In this document: positions 18,305 to 28,431 of the stretch, piece after piece
How positions within the stretch are numbered: the first letter of the stretch is position 1
Layout: each line of letters begins with the position of its first letter
NCBI GenBank assembly: GCA_977017575.1
Contig: CDRNVI010000053.1
Location: 248,001 to 312,000 of the forward strand
Length of the DNA stretch: 64,000 bases
Direction of reading: 5' to 3'
DNA from: Paramoeba atlantica
Taxonomy: Eukaryota; Discosea
The notes under the pieces: model-generated
What the model saw: only the letters and a program-made list of their open reading frames with translations
Database searches by the model: none
Told to the model about the DNA's origin: nothing
Made by a program: the position numbers and the translations under genes

Positions 18305-20893
18305 ATGACCGATCACACCCCAGACTCCAGTTCCCAAAAGAGTACCCCACTTTGGAACTCCAGCACAAGTACGAAATGCTCTTGTTGCAGTGAATTTGTG
18401 TGCCGAAATCAACGCAGCATCCCACGTAAGGAATCGATTCGTCAAGCACTCAAGGATCTTGAACTACACACCTCACACTATGCGATTCGACAAAAGACTC
18501 TTCTACGGCGTTGCGTCGACGAAGAAAGTCAAATCCGAGATCGTATGCTAAAAGCCACTGGGGCCTTTTTTGAAAAAGCGCACAAGATGAAACATACGGA
18601 TGAATTGCTTGTATCCAAAGTCGTTGAGGTAGAGACCTTGTTTAGGGATGAAATCATGCTCCGATTTGTTCAGAATTTGGAGAACGTGTGGATTCACTTT
18701 TCAAAAAAGCACTATGAGGCCATAATGAGAGAGAAATCTAGGAAGTTTCGGGTTCAAACGATACTAGAAGAAAGATCTGCTTTTGAAGGACTACTGGGAG
18801 CGCATCAGCAGAGAAAAGCAATCCTTAGTCTCCTTGAGGTTGAAAAATTAGCTCGTCAATCCATTGATGACGCGGAAGCAGATGAATATTGCGACCTCTC
18901 AAGCGCATTCCTTCAAATAAAGTCACTTTACGCGAAAATTCCCGAAGCTACATCAGAAGAGATAGTTCGACGTCACGAAATTGTGAAAGAAGAGGACAAG
19001 CTTAGACAATTGTGGGGACAGGAATTTCATCGTCGCAAGCTTCACATCGAGCAAATAGCTGTACGTCATCGCGAAGAGAGATCTACCTGTGAATGGCTCT
19101 ATGTTAATCAGCGTACAATCATCGAGCGCGAGGCACACCGCTTTTTCGAACGGTGCATTGTTGATTTTGCAGCTGAAAAGAGTTTAATTCTGGAACGCGC
19201 CGAGGATTTTCGAAAAATGCGAAAGGAGCTCGTGCAGCTAGAAAATCAGCACAGGAAAAGTATTGCCGAAGAAGAACACGAAGCAGTCAGCACATTAAAT
19301 CGCTTATTCAGTGTAGAAACGGAGAACGTGTGGAAACAGCTTGTGGAACGTGCAGCAAGGCACAAAGGTCAACGCGGCGTACTCGAAGCAGTAGAACAAG
19401 AAGGTCGTGCGCTAGTACTCGACGAAATGCATTTAGAGCATAAGTTTATCGAAGAGTGTATCTTGCCATGTTCACGGGATCTTATTCCCCTGTACTGCCA
19501 AATTAAAAAATTGCTCTTTACATCCTCGTGGGCCGCCTTCGTCTGTAGTACACATTTGGATCTTCCGCTGCAACACTTTGCTGCAAGTTTATCCGAATTG
19601 AAATTACTCGAACAAAAAGAGCGCGAACTCACACAGCAGCGTATAATCCAGCGAGCAAACGCTAGGCTCAGTTTGTTTGAGGAAGAGGCCAAGGTACGAG
19701 AGCAGCTAATGAAAGAGTGGGAATGGCATCACTGCAATCTGCTACACAACGAGCAAACTGTGAGAGACATGCTGCGTGAGGCTGCGGCTACACGTGTCAC
19801 TTTCATTGCATTGGAGTTCGAGCATCGCAAGGAACTTGTTAAATTTGAATGTGACTCCTTCACTTCCATAATGGAGGAAATGCTTCTCGATGCATTGCAT
19901 CGCAAAGAATGGTTGAAGGAATGGGCAGATAAGGTTTGTACAGTATCAGACGCCTACCACTCGCAACATGGCGAATTTGCAAAGTCAATTTATGAAAAGT
20001 ATGAGTTACTGCTGCAAACAGAGAAAAACGACCGAGAAGAAACTTTGCACAAATTATTTATAAAAGAGTGCAGCGCCGCGAAAATGAGCTTAGCCACGGA
20101 AGAGCATGTCAACCGCTCTGGTCTAATACAGTCGAGCGAAAAAGCTATCCAAGAACTATTCGAAGGATTAGCTGCGGCGATTCGTCAAGAAATCGAGCTT
20201 CTCTACAAGCGACATTGTGCTGAGCAGGAGGAGTTTTTACTCTACGAGGGGACGTTGCGACAAAAGGTACGGATTAGTCAAGAAAAAGAATGGAAAGCTA
20301 TACGCCACGATGCGACTACTCAACAAGAAAAGGTGAAGGCGTTGGAGTGGGAACGCCGACGAAACGAAATCATGACTCGATTGGCAGAGCAACCTCGAGC
20401 AGAACACAACCATGAGGAAGATATTTACGTTCCTCGAATCCTCACCGAGTCGCATCAAATACTCATGGATCAGTGCTCGTTGTCTCGCCCAGATGCGGAG
20501 GATATGGAGGATGAGGTGGCGCATTATATTGTAGTACTCTTGCAGCGCGCACGGAATTTCGAAAAAGATGCGAAGTCGCGCCGTGATACCCTCCAGCAGC
20601 AGTGTGAACAGCTCCGACGTGAGATTCAAAGCGTCAGTGCAATGCAAATGGAGCAGTTGGAGACCACACGGAAAGCAGAAGAACAGTCGATACTTTTAAG
20701 AGAGCGCTCGGAAGCACGACTGGATGCTGCATACGGAAACAAAAAAAAACAAGAGCAGCAGATCACTGTGGAAGAAAACCTACGGGCGGAGACCAATAGG
20801 AAATTACAAACTTTGAGATCGGAGCTGGAGGATAAAAAGGCTGAAAAGCATCAATCGATAATGAGGGTAGTTCGAGGGAAATCCGTAAAATAA
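18305..20893 (+). CDS. Long coiled-coil protein
   Basis: An 862-residue protein that is almost entirely Glu/Arg/Lys/Leu-rich helix with heptad-like spacing from about residue 45 to the end. Loosely repeated ~65-residue blocks carry R...E...A...L and EE.....L motifs. The first 40 residues are polar with CSCC and a nearby single Cys, too few for a classical zinc finger. The last 130 residues are a Gln/Glu-rich coiled coil ending in a basic tail. A cytoskeletal or scaffold role is likely, as for many kinetoplastid coiled-coil proteins, but nothing points to a particular structure. No membrane segment or signal peptide. Start is the first ATG of the open frame. Confidence 0.65.
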   Translation: MTDHTPDSSSQKSTPLWNSSTSTKCSCCSEFVCRNQRSIPRKESIRQALKDLELHTSHYAIRQKTLLRRCVDEESQIRDRMLKATGAFFEKAHKMKHTDELLVSKVVEVETLFRDEIMLRFVQNLENVWIHFSKKHYEAIMREKSRKFRVQTILEERSAFEGLLGAHQQRKAILSLLEVEKLARQSIDDAEADEYCDLSSAFLQIKSLYAKIPEATSEEIVRRHEIVKEEDKLRQLWGQEFHRRKLHIEQIAVRHREERSTCEWLYVNQRTIIEREAHRFFERCIVDFAAEKSLILERAEDFRKMRKELVQLENQHRKSIAEEEHEAVSTLNRLFSVETENVWKQLVERAARHKGQRGVLEAVEQEGRALVLDEMHLEHKFIEECILPCSRDLIPLYCQIKKLLFTSSWAAFVCSTHLDLPLQHFAASLSELKLLEQKERELTQQRIIQRANARLSLFEEEAKVREQLMKEWEWHHCNLLHNEQTVRDMLREAAATRVTFIALEFEHRKELVKFECDSFTSIMEEMLLDALHRKEWLKEWADKVCTVSDAYHSQHGEFAKSIYEKYELLLQTEKNDREETLHKLFIKECSAAKMSLATEEHVNRSGLIQSSEKAIQELFEGLAAAIRQEIELLYKRHCAEQEEFLLYEGTLRQKVRISQEKEWKAIRHDATTQQEKVKALEWERRRNEIMTRLAEQPRAEHNHEEDIYVPRILTESHQILMDQCSLSRPDAEDMEDEVAHYIVVLLQRARNFEKDAKSRRDTLQQQCEQLRREIQSVSAMQMEQLETTRKAEEQSILLRERSEARLDAAYGNKKKQEQQITVEENLRAETNRKLQTLRSELEDKKAEKHQSIMRVVRGKSVK

Positions 20894-21202
20894 CATTATT
20901 CCTGTTGAATAACTAAACTTCTCGTCACGTTTCTGAAAGAAATAGATTACTATCCATCTAGATACAGTTTGGTCCCACTTTCCTTAGATTACTTGTCATA
21001 GATGAAAACAGGGGTGTATTTATTCGTGTAATGCAATACAATACAAAGGAAATATTTTGACTAACACGCTACACGTGTACTAACCACACTTTACTTGAGT
21101 GTACGACAGATTTTTCGTGAGTTGGTTCTAAAAAAATAGTTTCTTTAGTTAGTACCTACTGCATTAGAAAACGTACCCCCTTCATGCGTGCATTTCAATC
21201 CT

Positions 21203-21943
21203 ATGAAGAAAAAAACGGAGTCCCGGAGCGACGATGAAAAAAGCGCCCTTCTGGATGTAAAATACGCATGTGAGGCGGCGGAGGCCACTATGAAATGCTG
21301 GGAATGTATTTCTCACGAGATTTCTAAGGTACTTCACCTTTACATCAGTAGTGCAGCAAGCATATTGCCGGACAGTAAATCGCTTGAGTCAAAAGTACTA
21401 ATCAGCTTGTCCAACAACTGCACTACGACCGACGAATTTTTAAGACAGGTTTTTTCACCCAAAAAAAAGTTTTGGAAACAAATAATTCCTTCAAGAACAG
21501 AGAGAAATTCTTGTGAAGGTTCATCATCCGAAAAAGATATTTCGAGCTGCTTAGAGAAACTTGCTACTGTATGTTCTTGTTGCTTACAGATTTCTTATGC
21601 TCTTTCTCACGCAGCAGGAAACCGATTTCACGAGAATAGTGAAATCAGAGATTATTTTCTACGTCTGTTTCGCAAAGCGGACAATGTTTTTAAACGTTTT
21701 TGCGAATTACTTCGTCAAGATTTACTTGCACAACATGAACTCCTGCTCGAATGGAGTGACGTTGGAAATGCGCATCTGTGTGTAATCAATTACGAAGAAG
21801 AGTGCAGTGCAGCTGGTAATATCCAGCTTCCTGAGCATCTTATTCGTGAACGAGAAATCATAATAGAAAAGAAGGTCAGCAATATAACGAAATACAAGGA
21901 CTTGTGTAACGAACTCAAATCGTGTGTAGAATGTATGTCATAA
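21203..21943 (+). CDS. Unknown helical protein
   Basis: A 246-residue protein I do not recognise. It looks helical, is rich in Cys (about 15) and ends in a coiled-coil-like stretch REIIIEKKVSNITKYKDL. There are no paired C-x2-C motifs, signal peptide or membrane segment. The frame starts at an ATG 15 bases inside a GTG-initiated open frame; the upstream ATG at 21184 is in another frame and runs only a few codons. Codon use is AT-rich like the neighbouring COG7-like gene. Position and clean frame support a real gene. Confidence 0.5.
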   Translation: MKKKTESRSDDEKSALLDVKYACEAAEATMKCWECISHEISKVLHLYISSAASILPDSKSLESKVLISLSNNCTTTDEFLRQVFSPKKKFWKQIIPSRTERNSCEGSSSEKDISSCLEKLATVCSCCLQISYALSHAAGNRFHENSEIRDYFLRLFRKADNVFKRFCELLRQDLLAQHELLLEWSDVGNAHLCVINYEEECSAAGNIQLPEHLIREREIIIEKKVSNITKYKDLCNELKSCVECMS

Positions 21944-22050
21944 ATGAGTTGAAGATTCGTACAACGCCGTTCGACCGAATAGAAATATACAGTACAGGCT
22001 TACACTGTATTAATGTATGCACCGTCCTTGATGATTTTCTATTGTAAACA

Positions 22051-22065
22051 TTTTTTTCTCTACAG
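22051..22065 (+). promoter_or_regulatory. Candidate trans-splice acceptor (pyrimidine tract + AG)
   Basis: A run TTTTTTTCTC is followed by TACAG, 17 bases before the ATG at 22082. This is the usual layout of a kinetoplastid spliced-leader acceptor. If used, it excludes the upstream ATG at 22013 and makes 22082 the start. Most other genes here have a pyrimidine tract abutting the ATG without an intervening AG, so this site is not a general pattern. Confidence 0.4.
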
Positions 22066-22081
22066 TTTTGCCCTTAAAGAT

Positions 22082-22762
22082 ATGCCCAAGAAGAAAACCT
22101 TCAAAGAGTACGATTTTAGTGATGACGAATCCGTTTCGGTGAAAAGACCAAGAAAACGATCTGCGAGCGACAACCACACCCACAAGTTTTCCGTTGCAAA
22201 GAAAAAACGAAAAACGCACACACTACAGCTCCACGTACCTGGGGATCCCGCATTCGCCCCTCATGCAGGGCCATGTGAGACAACCCCAATCGATTGGGTC
22301 GGCACGACTTGTCGATGTTTGCGTTGCGAAATTCTCCGACTACACCAACGTATCGCTCAGGCGTCTCATGTAGCCCTGTTCGATTTAGATAATTTGGGGC
22401 ACCAGGCAAGTTGCTTGCCTCAGGACCAGTCCCTTCCCGCTGGTTTACTCCCGTGGGGATTTAGTGGTCCTGCCTGCGTAGTGAAGGGTAAAAATATGTG
22501 GACTACACCGTGTGGTCCGGTCGATCAGGCGGCAGATTCTGTAATGGTCCAACTGATCAGCGCTCTACTGACGCGGAGGCAGCCCCCTGCTGTCTTTGTA
22601 ATTACCGGGGACAAAGGTCTACTCACGCAGGCCGGAGAAAAAGGAGCCACTCCCATGTCCGTTTCTGATCACGCAGTTTCCTCATTACGAAATGTATGGC
22701 AGGACATTCTTGCGCAATGCTTAAATACTAAAAGAGCTATTTCGCGGGATGGTCCAACATAA
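22082..22762 (+). CDS. Nuclear NYN/PIN-like ribonuclease candidate
   Basis: A 226-residue protein. The first 50 residues carry several basic clusters (MPKKK, KRPRKR, KKKRK) typical of nuclear localisation signals. From residue ~100 the fold resembles a NYN/PIN-like nuclease: FDLDNL (first acidic pair), QAADSVM (middle Asp) and VFVITGDKGLL (the conserved ITGD strand end). Such domains bind a metal with these acids and cut single-stranded RNA. CRCLRC at ~79-84 could be half of a metal site. The start follows a candidate splice acceptor; an upstream in-frame ATG at 22013 would add 23 hydrophobic residues and is disfavoured. Catalysis is inferred from motifs only. Confidence 0.55.
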   Translation: MPKKKTFKEYDFSDDESVSVKRPRKRSASDNHTHKFSVAKKKRKTHTLQLHVPGDPAFAPHAGPCETTPIDWVGTTCRCLRCEILRLHQRIAQASHVALFDLDNLGHQASCLPQDQSLPAGLLPWGFSGPACVVKGKNMWTTPCGPVDQAADSVMVQLISALLTRRQPPAVFVITGDKGLLTQAGEKGATPMSVSDHAVSSLRNVWQDILAQCLNTKRAISRDGPT

Positions 22763-23053
22763 ATTATTTTCGTGCCTTCTTTGAGGGGGAGGGGCGCTTA
22801 GTGCATTTTTTCAAAATACTTTTCTACAACGCGTTAATATTTAACAAAAAGAGAACAAATAGACAAAAACGTTGGTTTTCCTTCACCTGAAGGTACCAAG
22901 AAAGTATTGAACCATACTACCACTGTCTTACACTCATTCAAGTCTATCTATTCAAAAATACTTGTCCACATACAGTGCATGTTTGGGGCATGAGTCTTGA
23001 AAAACTCTCCAGAGAATACAGGAGTTTCGCCCTTATGATGCTCGGATACCATC

Positions 23054-25435
23054 ATGACCGCAGAGACTACTAAAACCGAGGTAGTGAATCCTGAAGTCAT
23101 CAAGTGGATCAACGACCACCTTAAGGATGATCCCACAGATGCGGTAAGACTTGTCCGGGAAGCAGAACAAAACCCAAGAGCAGAATTCGAGGATACGAAA
23201 CGCTCACCAGAAAATCCTTCTCAGTTTCCTGTACATTTATCTTCCAAAGCAAAAGAAATGACAAATACTTTGCAAAATTTAAGAAACGCTGCTTGTAGGA
23301 TACACTCGGATGCTAAAGAGTTGCTTCAGAAAGCTAAATCTGTTACCGACCCATTGTATGATCTTGTACAGCTTCGGAAAAAAGCTCACGCTTGTTATGA
23401 CCGAGAACGCAAATTGGGTGCTCTTCAAGAAGCTTTGCCGAGGTTCTACGAAATGTTGGAAACCAAAGATTACACTTCTCTTTTTGCGGCTATTGAAAAA
23501 TTGAGAATCGATAAAGTAGACATGGCACTAGATTATGTCCACACAGAGACTGAGGGGGGTTCCATAAAACACAAGATTTGCGATTTCTTTTCTCATTGTG
23601 CCTCCGAGATTGAGGAATCATTTCGTTATTGTATGCTCATCGACACGGTTCCTACAATAGAAATTCACGAAGAAGTGAGCTCACCAACTGCAATGCAGCC
23701 TACTGTAGACCAAAGCAGAGTGATAACGGATGCGATTGTGAAACATGGAAAAGCATTCTTCCGTCTTGCTGGTATATTTGGGGATGTATTTTGTTTTAAA
23801 ATTGTCCAGGAATTAGTTCTTACGCATCTCGACGCGTTCAAAAAAACGAGAGAGAGCTACGATATGTACGAAACTTCTCTTTACGAACGTATTTCGTGTC
23901 GCATTCAATGGTTTGAAATGTGGGCAGAATGTTATGAAAAACAATTGTCACAAATTTGTCCTTTGAGATGGGACGTTGTCCGGCAGATGGTCTACGAATT
24001 TGCTGCCTACCTGGAGCGGTACCTTCGAAAACAAGTTACTAAAATTCTGACCACAGCTGAAATCAGTTCACGCGACATCGCGGATGTATCTAGATGCATT
24101 CAAAAATTTGTTACGGAATGGGAGGCTCGCAGTTCGGTTTTGCACGATGCCTTGATTGAAGTTGCGAATCGTGTTGAGAACGCAGACCCCAAAGCCGAGT
24201 TAGCCACATACCCCCCTATTCGCAACACACTTCCTTCATTACTACATGGCTTAGAATCCTCGCTTCACCCACTTGGGGAAATATTCGTGGCCAAAGAGGA
24301 GGAGCTCTTTGCGTCTTTTATTGCAACTACTAACGAAGGATTGTTGACACAAGGAACACAAGTGGCCACAACATGTTTAGTACTGTCAGACAGCTCTTGG
24401 AACTCGCCACGAATTCTGCAATCAGCGGATAATCTTGCTAAAATGTTTTTACAGTCACTCACGGCGACGTTCGAAATAAAATTTGAAAGCTACAGCGAAG
24501 AACTCTTTCATGTTATGGACTTGAAGCTCAGCGAATACATTGCCATATTAAAAATGTTCACCGGTAAATACTGTACGAAAGAAGCAGGGAATATAGTCTT
24601 TGTGCTCTTGAATTCTTTTACGTTTCTTTTTAGCGTCATGCAACATTTAGAAGTTATGTTGCACAATCACGATATGAGTGCTTTTGGTCACGAACAATTA
24701 TGGAAGGAAAGCACCTCGCTTTTGCCACGAACGTTTTCGAAGATTTTTCAGAAGTACACTGAGCGACGTGCATCTGCTCTCGTTCAACACTTAGAACAAT
24801 TAAACAATGATAAGATGTTTTCGCAAAACATAAAAGACGGTACCCTAGGAAACAATTTTGTTCAACCGTATCGCCGATCCCTTGAAAAATTAATGACAGA
24901 GGCCCGTAGCAATCTACTCGAGACGCTCTATCGTTTTATACTTACGTCTACTGTGCGCCAATTGACCCCTCAATTGATGAAATCAATATTAGGCATATCC
25001 AGCCTCACAGTATCGCAATACCAAAGTCTCCAACTAACTACTGAATTCCTTGAGAAGGCGTTTATTGCAATCAGCGCATTGGATTCCATGGCTTCTCTTC
25101 AAAAAGAAATAAAAAAAGAGTTTAGGCCAGTTTTCCATCTTTTGCAAATATTGAAATGCAATACCGGTCCCGCACTAGTACAGAGTTACCTTGATCTCAT
25201 TCCATTGCCTAGGCGTAGCATCTTAGAATTCAGTGCAATACTCGACACAAAATGTGCTTCACGGATGGATCGACTTGCTGCAATCGAAATTTTGAAGCAG
25301 TTGAACGTTCACGAATCATCAGCAGAGGCGCCGACATTCATTTCTTCTGTGCGTGAAGATACTGCTGAAGATAATGAAAGCGGTGTCTTCATCTTAGAGT
25401 CGTGTACTTTGAATCTCCAGTCTTATTTTCTCTAA
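23054..25435 (+). CDS. Vesicle-tethering complex subunit, COG7-like
   Basis: A 793-residue all-helical protein. The N terminus reads VIKWINDHL, comparable to the WIN motif opening COG7. It is followed by a coiled coil (~65-130) and a long rod of helical bundles, the CATCHR layout of COG, exocyst and related Golgi tethers. A segment IEESFRYCMLIDTVPTIE (~190-210) parallels the EIDRMPQL region of COG7. Length agrees with COG7 (about 770). COG7 works in retrograde intra-Golgi tethering. The call rests on a few short motifs; another CATCHR subunit is possible. Start is the first ATG; the gene ends 10 bases before a C-run repeat. Confidence 0.45.
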   Translation: MTAETTKTEVVNPEVIKWINDHLKDDPTDAVRLVREAEQNPRAEFEDTKRSPENPSQFPVHLSSKAKEMTNTLQNLRNAACRIHSDAKELLQKAKSVTDPLYDLVQLRKKAHACYDRERKLGALQEALPRFYEMLETKDYTSLFAAIEKLRIDKVDMALDYVHTETEGGSIKHKICDFFSHCASEIEESFRYCMLIDTVPTIEIHEEVSSPTAMQPTVDQSRVITDAIVKHGKAFFRLAGIFGDVFCFKIVQELVLTHLDAFKKTRESYDMYETSLYERISCRIQWFEMWAECYEKQLSQICPLRWDVVRQMVYEFAAYLERYLRKQVTKILTTAEISSRDIADVSRCIQKFVTEWEARSSVLHDALIEVANRVENADPKAELATYPPIRNTLPSLLHGLESSLHPLGEIFVAKEEELFASFIATTNEGLLTQGTQVATTCLVLSDSSWNSPRILQSADNLAKMFLQSLTATFEIKFESYSEELFHVMDLKLSEYIAILKMFTGKYCTKEAGNIVFVLLNSFTFLFSVMQHLEVMLHNHDMSAFGHEQLWKESTSLLPRTFSKIFQKYTERRASALVQHLEQLNNDKMFSQNIKDGTLGNNFVQPYRRSLEKLMTEARSNLLETLYRFILTSTVRQLTPQLMKSILGISSLTVSQYQSLQLTTEFLEKAFIAISALDSMASLQKEIKKEFRPVFHLLQILKCNTGPALVQSYLDLIPLPRRSILEFSAILDTKCASRMDRLAAIEILKQLNVHESSAEAPTFISSVREDTAEDNESGVFILESCTLNLQSYFL

Positions 25436-25443
25436 TTACTGTG

Positions 25444-25518
25444 ACCCCCCCTTTATACTTCGCTGGTCAGAACCCCCCCTTTATACTTCGTTTTTTGTGT
25501 GGCCCCCCCGAAGGGGGG
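25444..25518. repeat. C-run direct repeats and hairpin
   Basis: Two identical 19-base copies of ACCCCCCCTTTATACTTCG lie at 25444-25462 and 25472-25490. A small C6/G6 hairpin with loop GAA follows at 25504-25518. They start a few bases after the COG7-like stop codon. The rest of the 389-base spacer to 25824 holds no gene I can support. Confidence 0.65.
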
Positions 25519-25824
25519 ACGATTTTTTTTAATTTTTCGTAATTTTTCTAAAGTTTTTAGAAAAAAACATGAACGTTCTAAGCCTTCCCTTCTAGAAATG
25601 GCAGGTGATATAAAAGGAAAGACAGGAAAACAGGATGAGCCGCGCCGCGAAACACTTATGCTTATACCATGTAATGGTAAATTTTGCGCGGATCCTATAA
25701 AATCTATGATGCATATTGATACTAAACATTAGTTAAATAGGTACTGAAAGGAGAAAAGCCTCGCTTAATAAAATAAACAACTTCGTTATTGCTAACAAGC
25801 ACTACTTGCTATAACAAGTATACA

Positions 25825-28008
25825 ATGGACAGCAGTGTACACCACCATGTTGTTCCCGATCCGTTGTGTCTCTGTATACGAATGAAAAAGTTATACCAAC
25901 ACTCGACACCACATTCTCCACCTAGTCGCACTTATTTTCTACGCGTGCGCGTGGAATCTTCGCAACAATATTCATCATACCACATTGGCTGTAATCCAAC
26001 TTTCGACGAAGAATTTTATTTCGTAGTGCCCGTAGAAAGCATCAAGTCGGAAGTTAATAAAAGAACTACCCAGAAAACTGATTTTACTAATATCAAGGAT
26101 CTGAATTTGCATATTAAGGTGTACCACTACATAAAATATGGTGTTACCGAGGAAGTAGGTCACGTGTCATTAAGTCTGTCTGCCGATTTTCCCACAAATG
26201 CAACTGACGTTGTGCGAACACGAGCTGAGGAACATGTCCTGCGGTTGCGGCGAACCAGTACTGCCCAAAGATTACGAGACATTTTTCGAAAGGCGAATCC
26301 TGCTTCGTGGTCGGAGTTGCGAAAACGAAATCTACGCAGGCCTAGTTCACCTCTTCGTGCGATACGTCACCGAAAGGCTTTCGATGAACGCGCTAACAAA
26401 TCAAATTATTCCTTTATTCGATTTACCACCGAATTCATCAAATATCGCCCAAAAACTACACCCATCATAGGCTATGTAACACTCAATATGGATAGAATAC
26501 GATTCAAAAAATGTTTAACTGAAAAAGGCAGACACGAGCCGTTGTTTTACGCTATACTGCAATATGAAAATCACTGGTCAGTGTTTCAAAAGCGTGAAAT
26601 TATGTCCGAACTTCTGTTCAAGGATAGCGTGAGTTTGGCCGTACGTGACTTAAGTTCCGATATTAGCATCGCTTTTATCTCACTAGGGAGCAATGCTTTA
26701 CATCAACGACCTGTCGGAATTTTAAGGCTCAAGCTTAATAAGTTTCGAGCAAACAAGAGATACGAATTTACAGACGTGAATCTTGGGATTCACAACCAGG
26801 ATACCCCAATAGCTGTAAGCTTTAGCATCGACATCAAACTTACAACCAGTATGTTTCGACTGTGGGAAAGGATAAGCTGTCCCATTCGTCAATACTACGC
26901 TTCTCAGTTCTCTTTAACCGAGAAGGTACGTATTCGAGATGCAGAGTCAATATACATGCAACGGTATTTACGCACTGCTCTGGGCATTCCGTCGCACATA
27001 GCCTCTATTTTTTTCGTTAGAAACAGCTCTGTTGTTGGTTTGTTTCATACTCTACGACAAACGAAGTGTAGGTTAGCCAATGCAATAGAACCTTTCAACG
27101 CAGCGCTTACTTTCTTGCACAGGGTACAACATTGGGAACGCCCATGTTATGCTGTTCTATTTCACATAACTTGGCCACTTATCGTGCACTATCCTGATGT
27201 TCTGCTCCCATTTCTAGTGAGTGCAATCCTGTTCGGCATTCTTCGCGGATATAAACCGTTTGAGTTGAAAATTACGGAAACAAAACAAAGGACTTGCCCT
27301 GTTGCGCATGGTAGGCATATGCTCGATGGGCCTGTGTCAAAGTTCCATGAGACAGAAAAAACGGACGTAAAAAGGAAAGGTATAAAAGCAAAAATATGGC
27401 CCTGTTTGAATCGTCTATTTTCTCCATGTAGGCGCGTGGGATCATTTCGATCGCGTTCGTCACCGATCGTTACGCCTTGTACCAATGCGTCGATCGAGAC
27501 GGTGACTGATACAAGTAGATTGCGAACCGAAACCTGGCGAATCTGTGATGACGACAATGCGAACATTGACGTTTCTGCACCTCCTGATGGAATGGACGAG
27601 GAGCAAAGCGAACCGAAAAATTCCTCAGAGCAAATAGAAGCCAGGCTTTCCGCCTTGAAGAAGCTTGAGCTCAAGTTCGGTTCAATTCGAAGAGGCCTCC
27701 GAATTACCAATGAAGGGGTTATTCAAATGTGTGAATTTGCGGAACGTCTCCATGCACTGTTCCTGTGGGAAGATCCTCATGTTTCCACCCTCTTTGTTTT
27801 TTGTTGTATATTGGCACTTCTTTTGATGTCACTTTTGGGGTCTCGAATGGTAGCAATACTTGCGGGATACTATGTTTTTCGGCATCCTGCGTTTCGTGAT
27901 CCATACCCGAATCGATTGGTGTCGCTATTCTATCGACTTCCCACTCGTGATGGGGACTTGCATTGTTTACGTCCTCCACTGCAGAGCAAATCATTTCATC
28001 CTGCTTGA
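25825..28008 (+). CDS. C2-domain membrane protein, MCTP type
   Basis: A 727-residue protein. A C2-like domain occupies ~10-130 (RVRVESSQ, NPTFDEEFYFVVP, LHIKVYHY); a second beta-rich C2-like region lies at ~220-345. A hydrophobic segment sits at ~450-475. The C terminus has a membrane hairpin (~655-680) followed by RHPAFRDP and FYRLPTRDGDLH. That C-terminal block matches the PRT_C region of plant MCTP/QUIRKY proteins, which ends FFRRLPxRxDxxL and anchors them in ER/plasma-membrane contacts. Role here: a membrane tether or lipid-binding protein is inferred. The first C2 lacks an obvious full set of Ca-binding Asp residues. Start is the first ATG; upstream the frame opens only at a TTG. Confidence 0.7.
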   Translation: MDSSVHHHVVPDPLCLCIRMKKLYQHSTPHSPPSRTYFLRVRVESSQQYSSYHIGCNPTFDEEFYFVVPVESIKSEVNKRTTQKTDFTNIKDLNLHIKVYHYIKYGVTEEVGHVSLSLSADFPTNATDVVRTRAEEHVLRLRRTSTAQRLRDIFRKANPASWSELRKRNLRRPSSPLRAIRHRKAFDERANKSNYSFIRFTTEFIKYRPKTTPIIGYVTLNMDRIRFKKCLTEKGRHEPLFYAILQYENHWSVFQKREIMSELLFKDSVSLAVRDLSSDISIAFISLGSNALHQRPVGILRLKLNKFRANKRYEFTDVNLGIHNQDTPIAVSFSIDIKLTTSMFRLWERISCPIRQYYASQFSLTEKVRIRDAESIYMQRYLRTALGIPSHIASIFFVRNSSVVGLFHTLRQTKCRLANAIEPFNAALTFLHRVQHWERPCYAVLFHITWPLIVHYPDVLLPFLVSAILFGILRGYKPFELKITETKQRTCPVAHGRHMLDGPVSKFHETEKTDVKRKGIKAKIWPCLNRLFSPCRRVGSFRSRSSPIVTPCTNASIETVTDTSRLRTETWRICDDDNANIDVSAPPDGMDEEQSEPKNSSEQIEARLSALKKLELKFGSIRRGLRITNEGVIQMCEFAERLHALFLWEDPHVSTLFVFCCILALLLMSLLGSRMVAILAGYYVFRHPAFRDPYPNRLVSLFYRLPTRDGDLHCLRPPLQSKSFHPA

Positions 28009-28431
28009 ACTGCAGCACTCCAACACATACATACAGTATACAACCATGTACATATACAAACCTGTGTCAAACACTTGTTAAACGTTCTACAGACCTAGGA
28101 TCAGACGATACCTAGGCTCTACAAAACCTAGAATAAGCCGTACCTGAAAAAATTCAAGTGCTTTATCCGTTTTTACTCATTTTTTCCTTGCACTCGACAA
28201 CTCTTTTCCTTGCACACTTTCCCGTACAAAACTTTCTCGTACACTTTCCCGTACCCTGCCGCCAAAATGAGCACAAACGGATAAAATATTTCGGGCAAAT
28301 TTACTGAGTGAGGAACATTGGGGGGGGGGGGGGGCGCAGCTCGTACGAAATGCATTTAGAAAATCAGTTCGTAACCTCTCGCTTTAATCCACTATTTTTT
28401 ACTCACACACACGACTCTGACCCTTTAATTC
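28009..28431. other. Spacer with short direct repeats and a 15-G run
   Basis: The spacer holds CCTAGG-containing repeats near 28090-28130, tandem CTTTCCCGTAC-type repeats near 28215-28255, and an uninterrupted run of 15 G at 28320-28334. I see no gene or RNA gene. Confidence 0.5.

Noticed and set aside
25499-25732. 77-codon frame in the spacer before the MCTP-like gene
   Set aside because: It begins at a GTG within a C-run repeat, is AT-rich and has no features; the first ATG leaves 44 residues.
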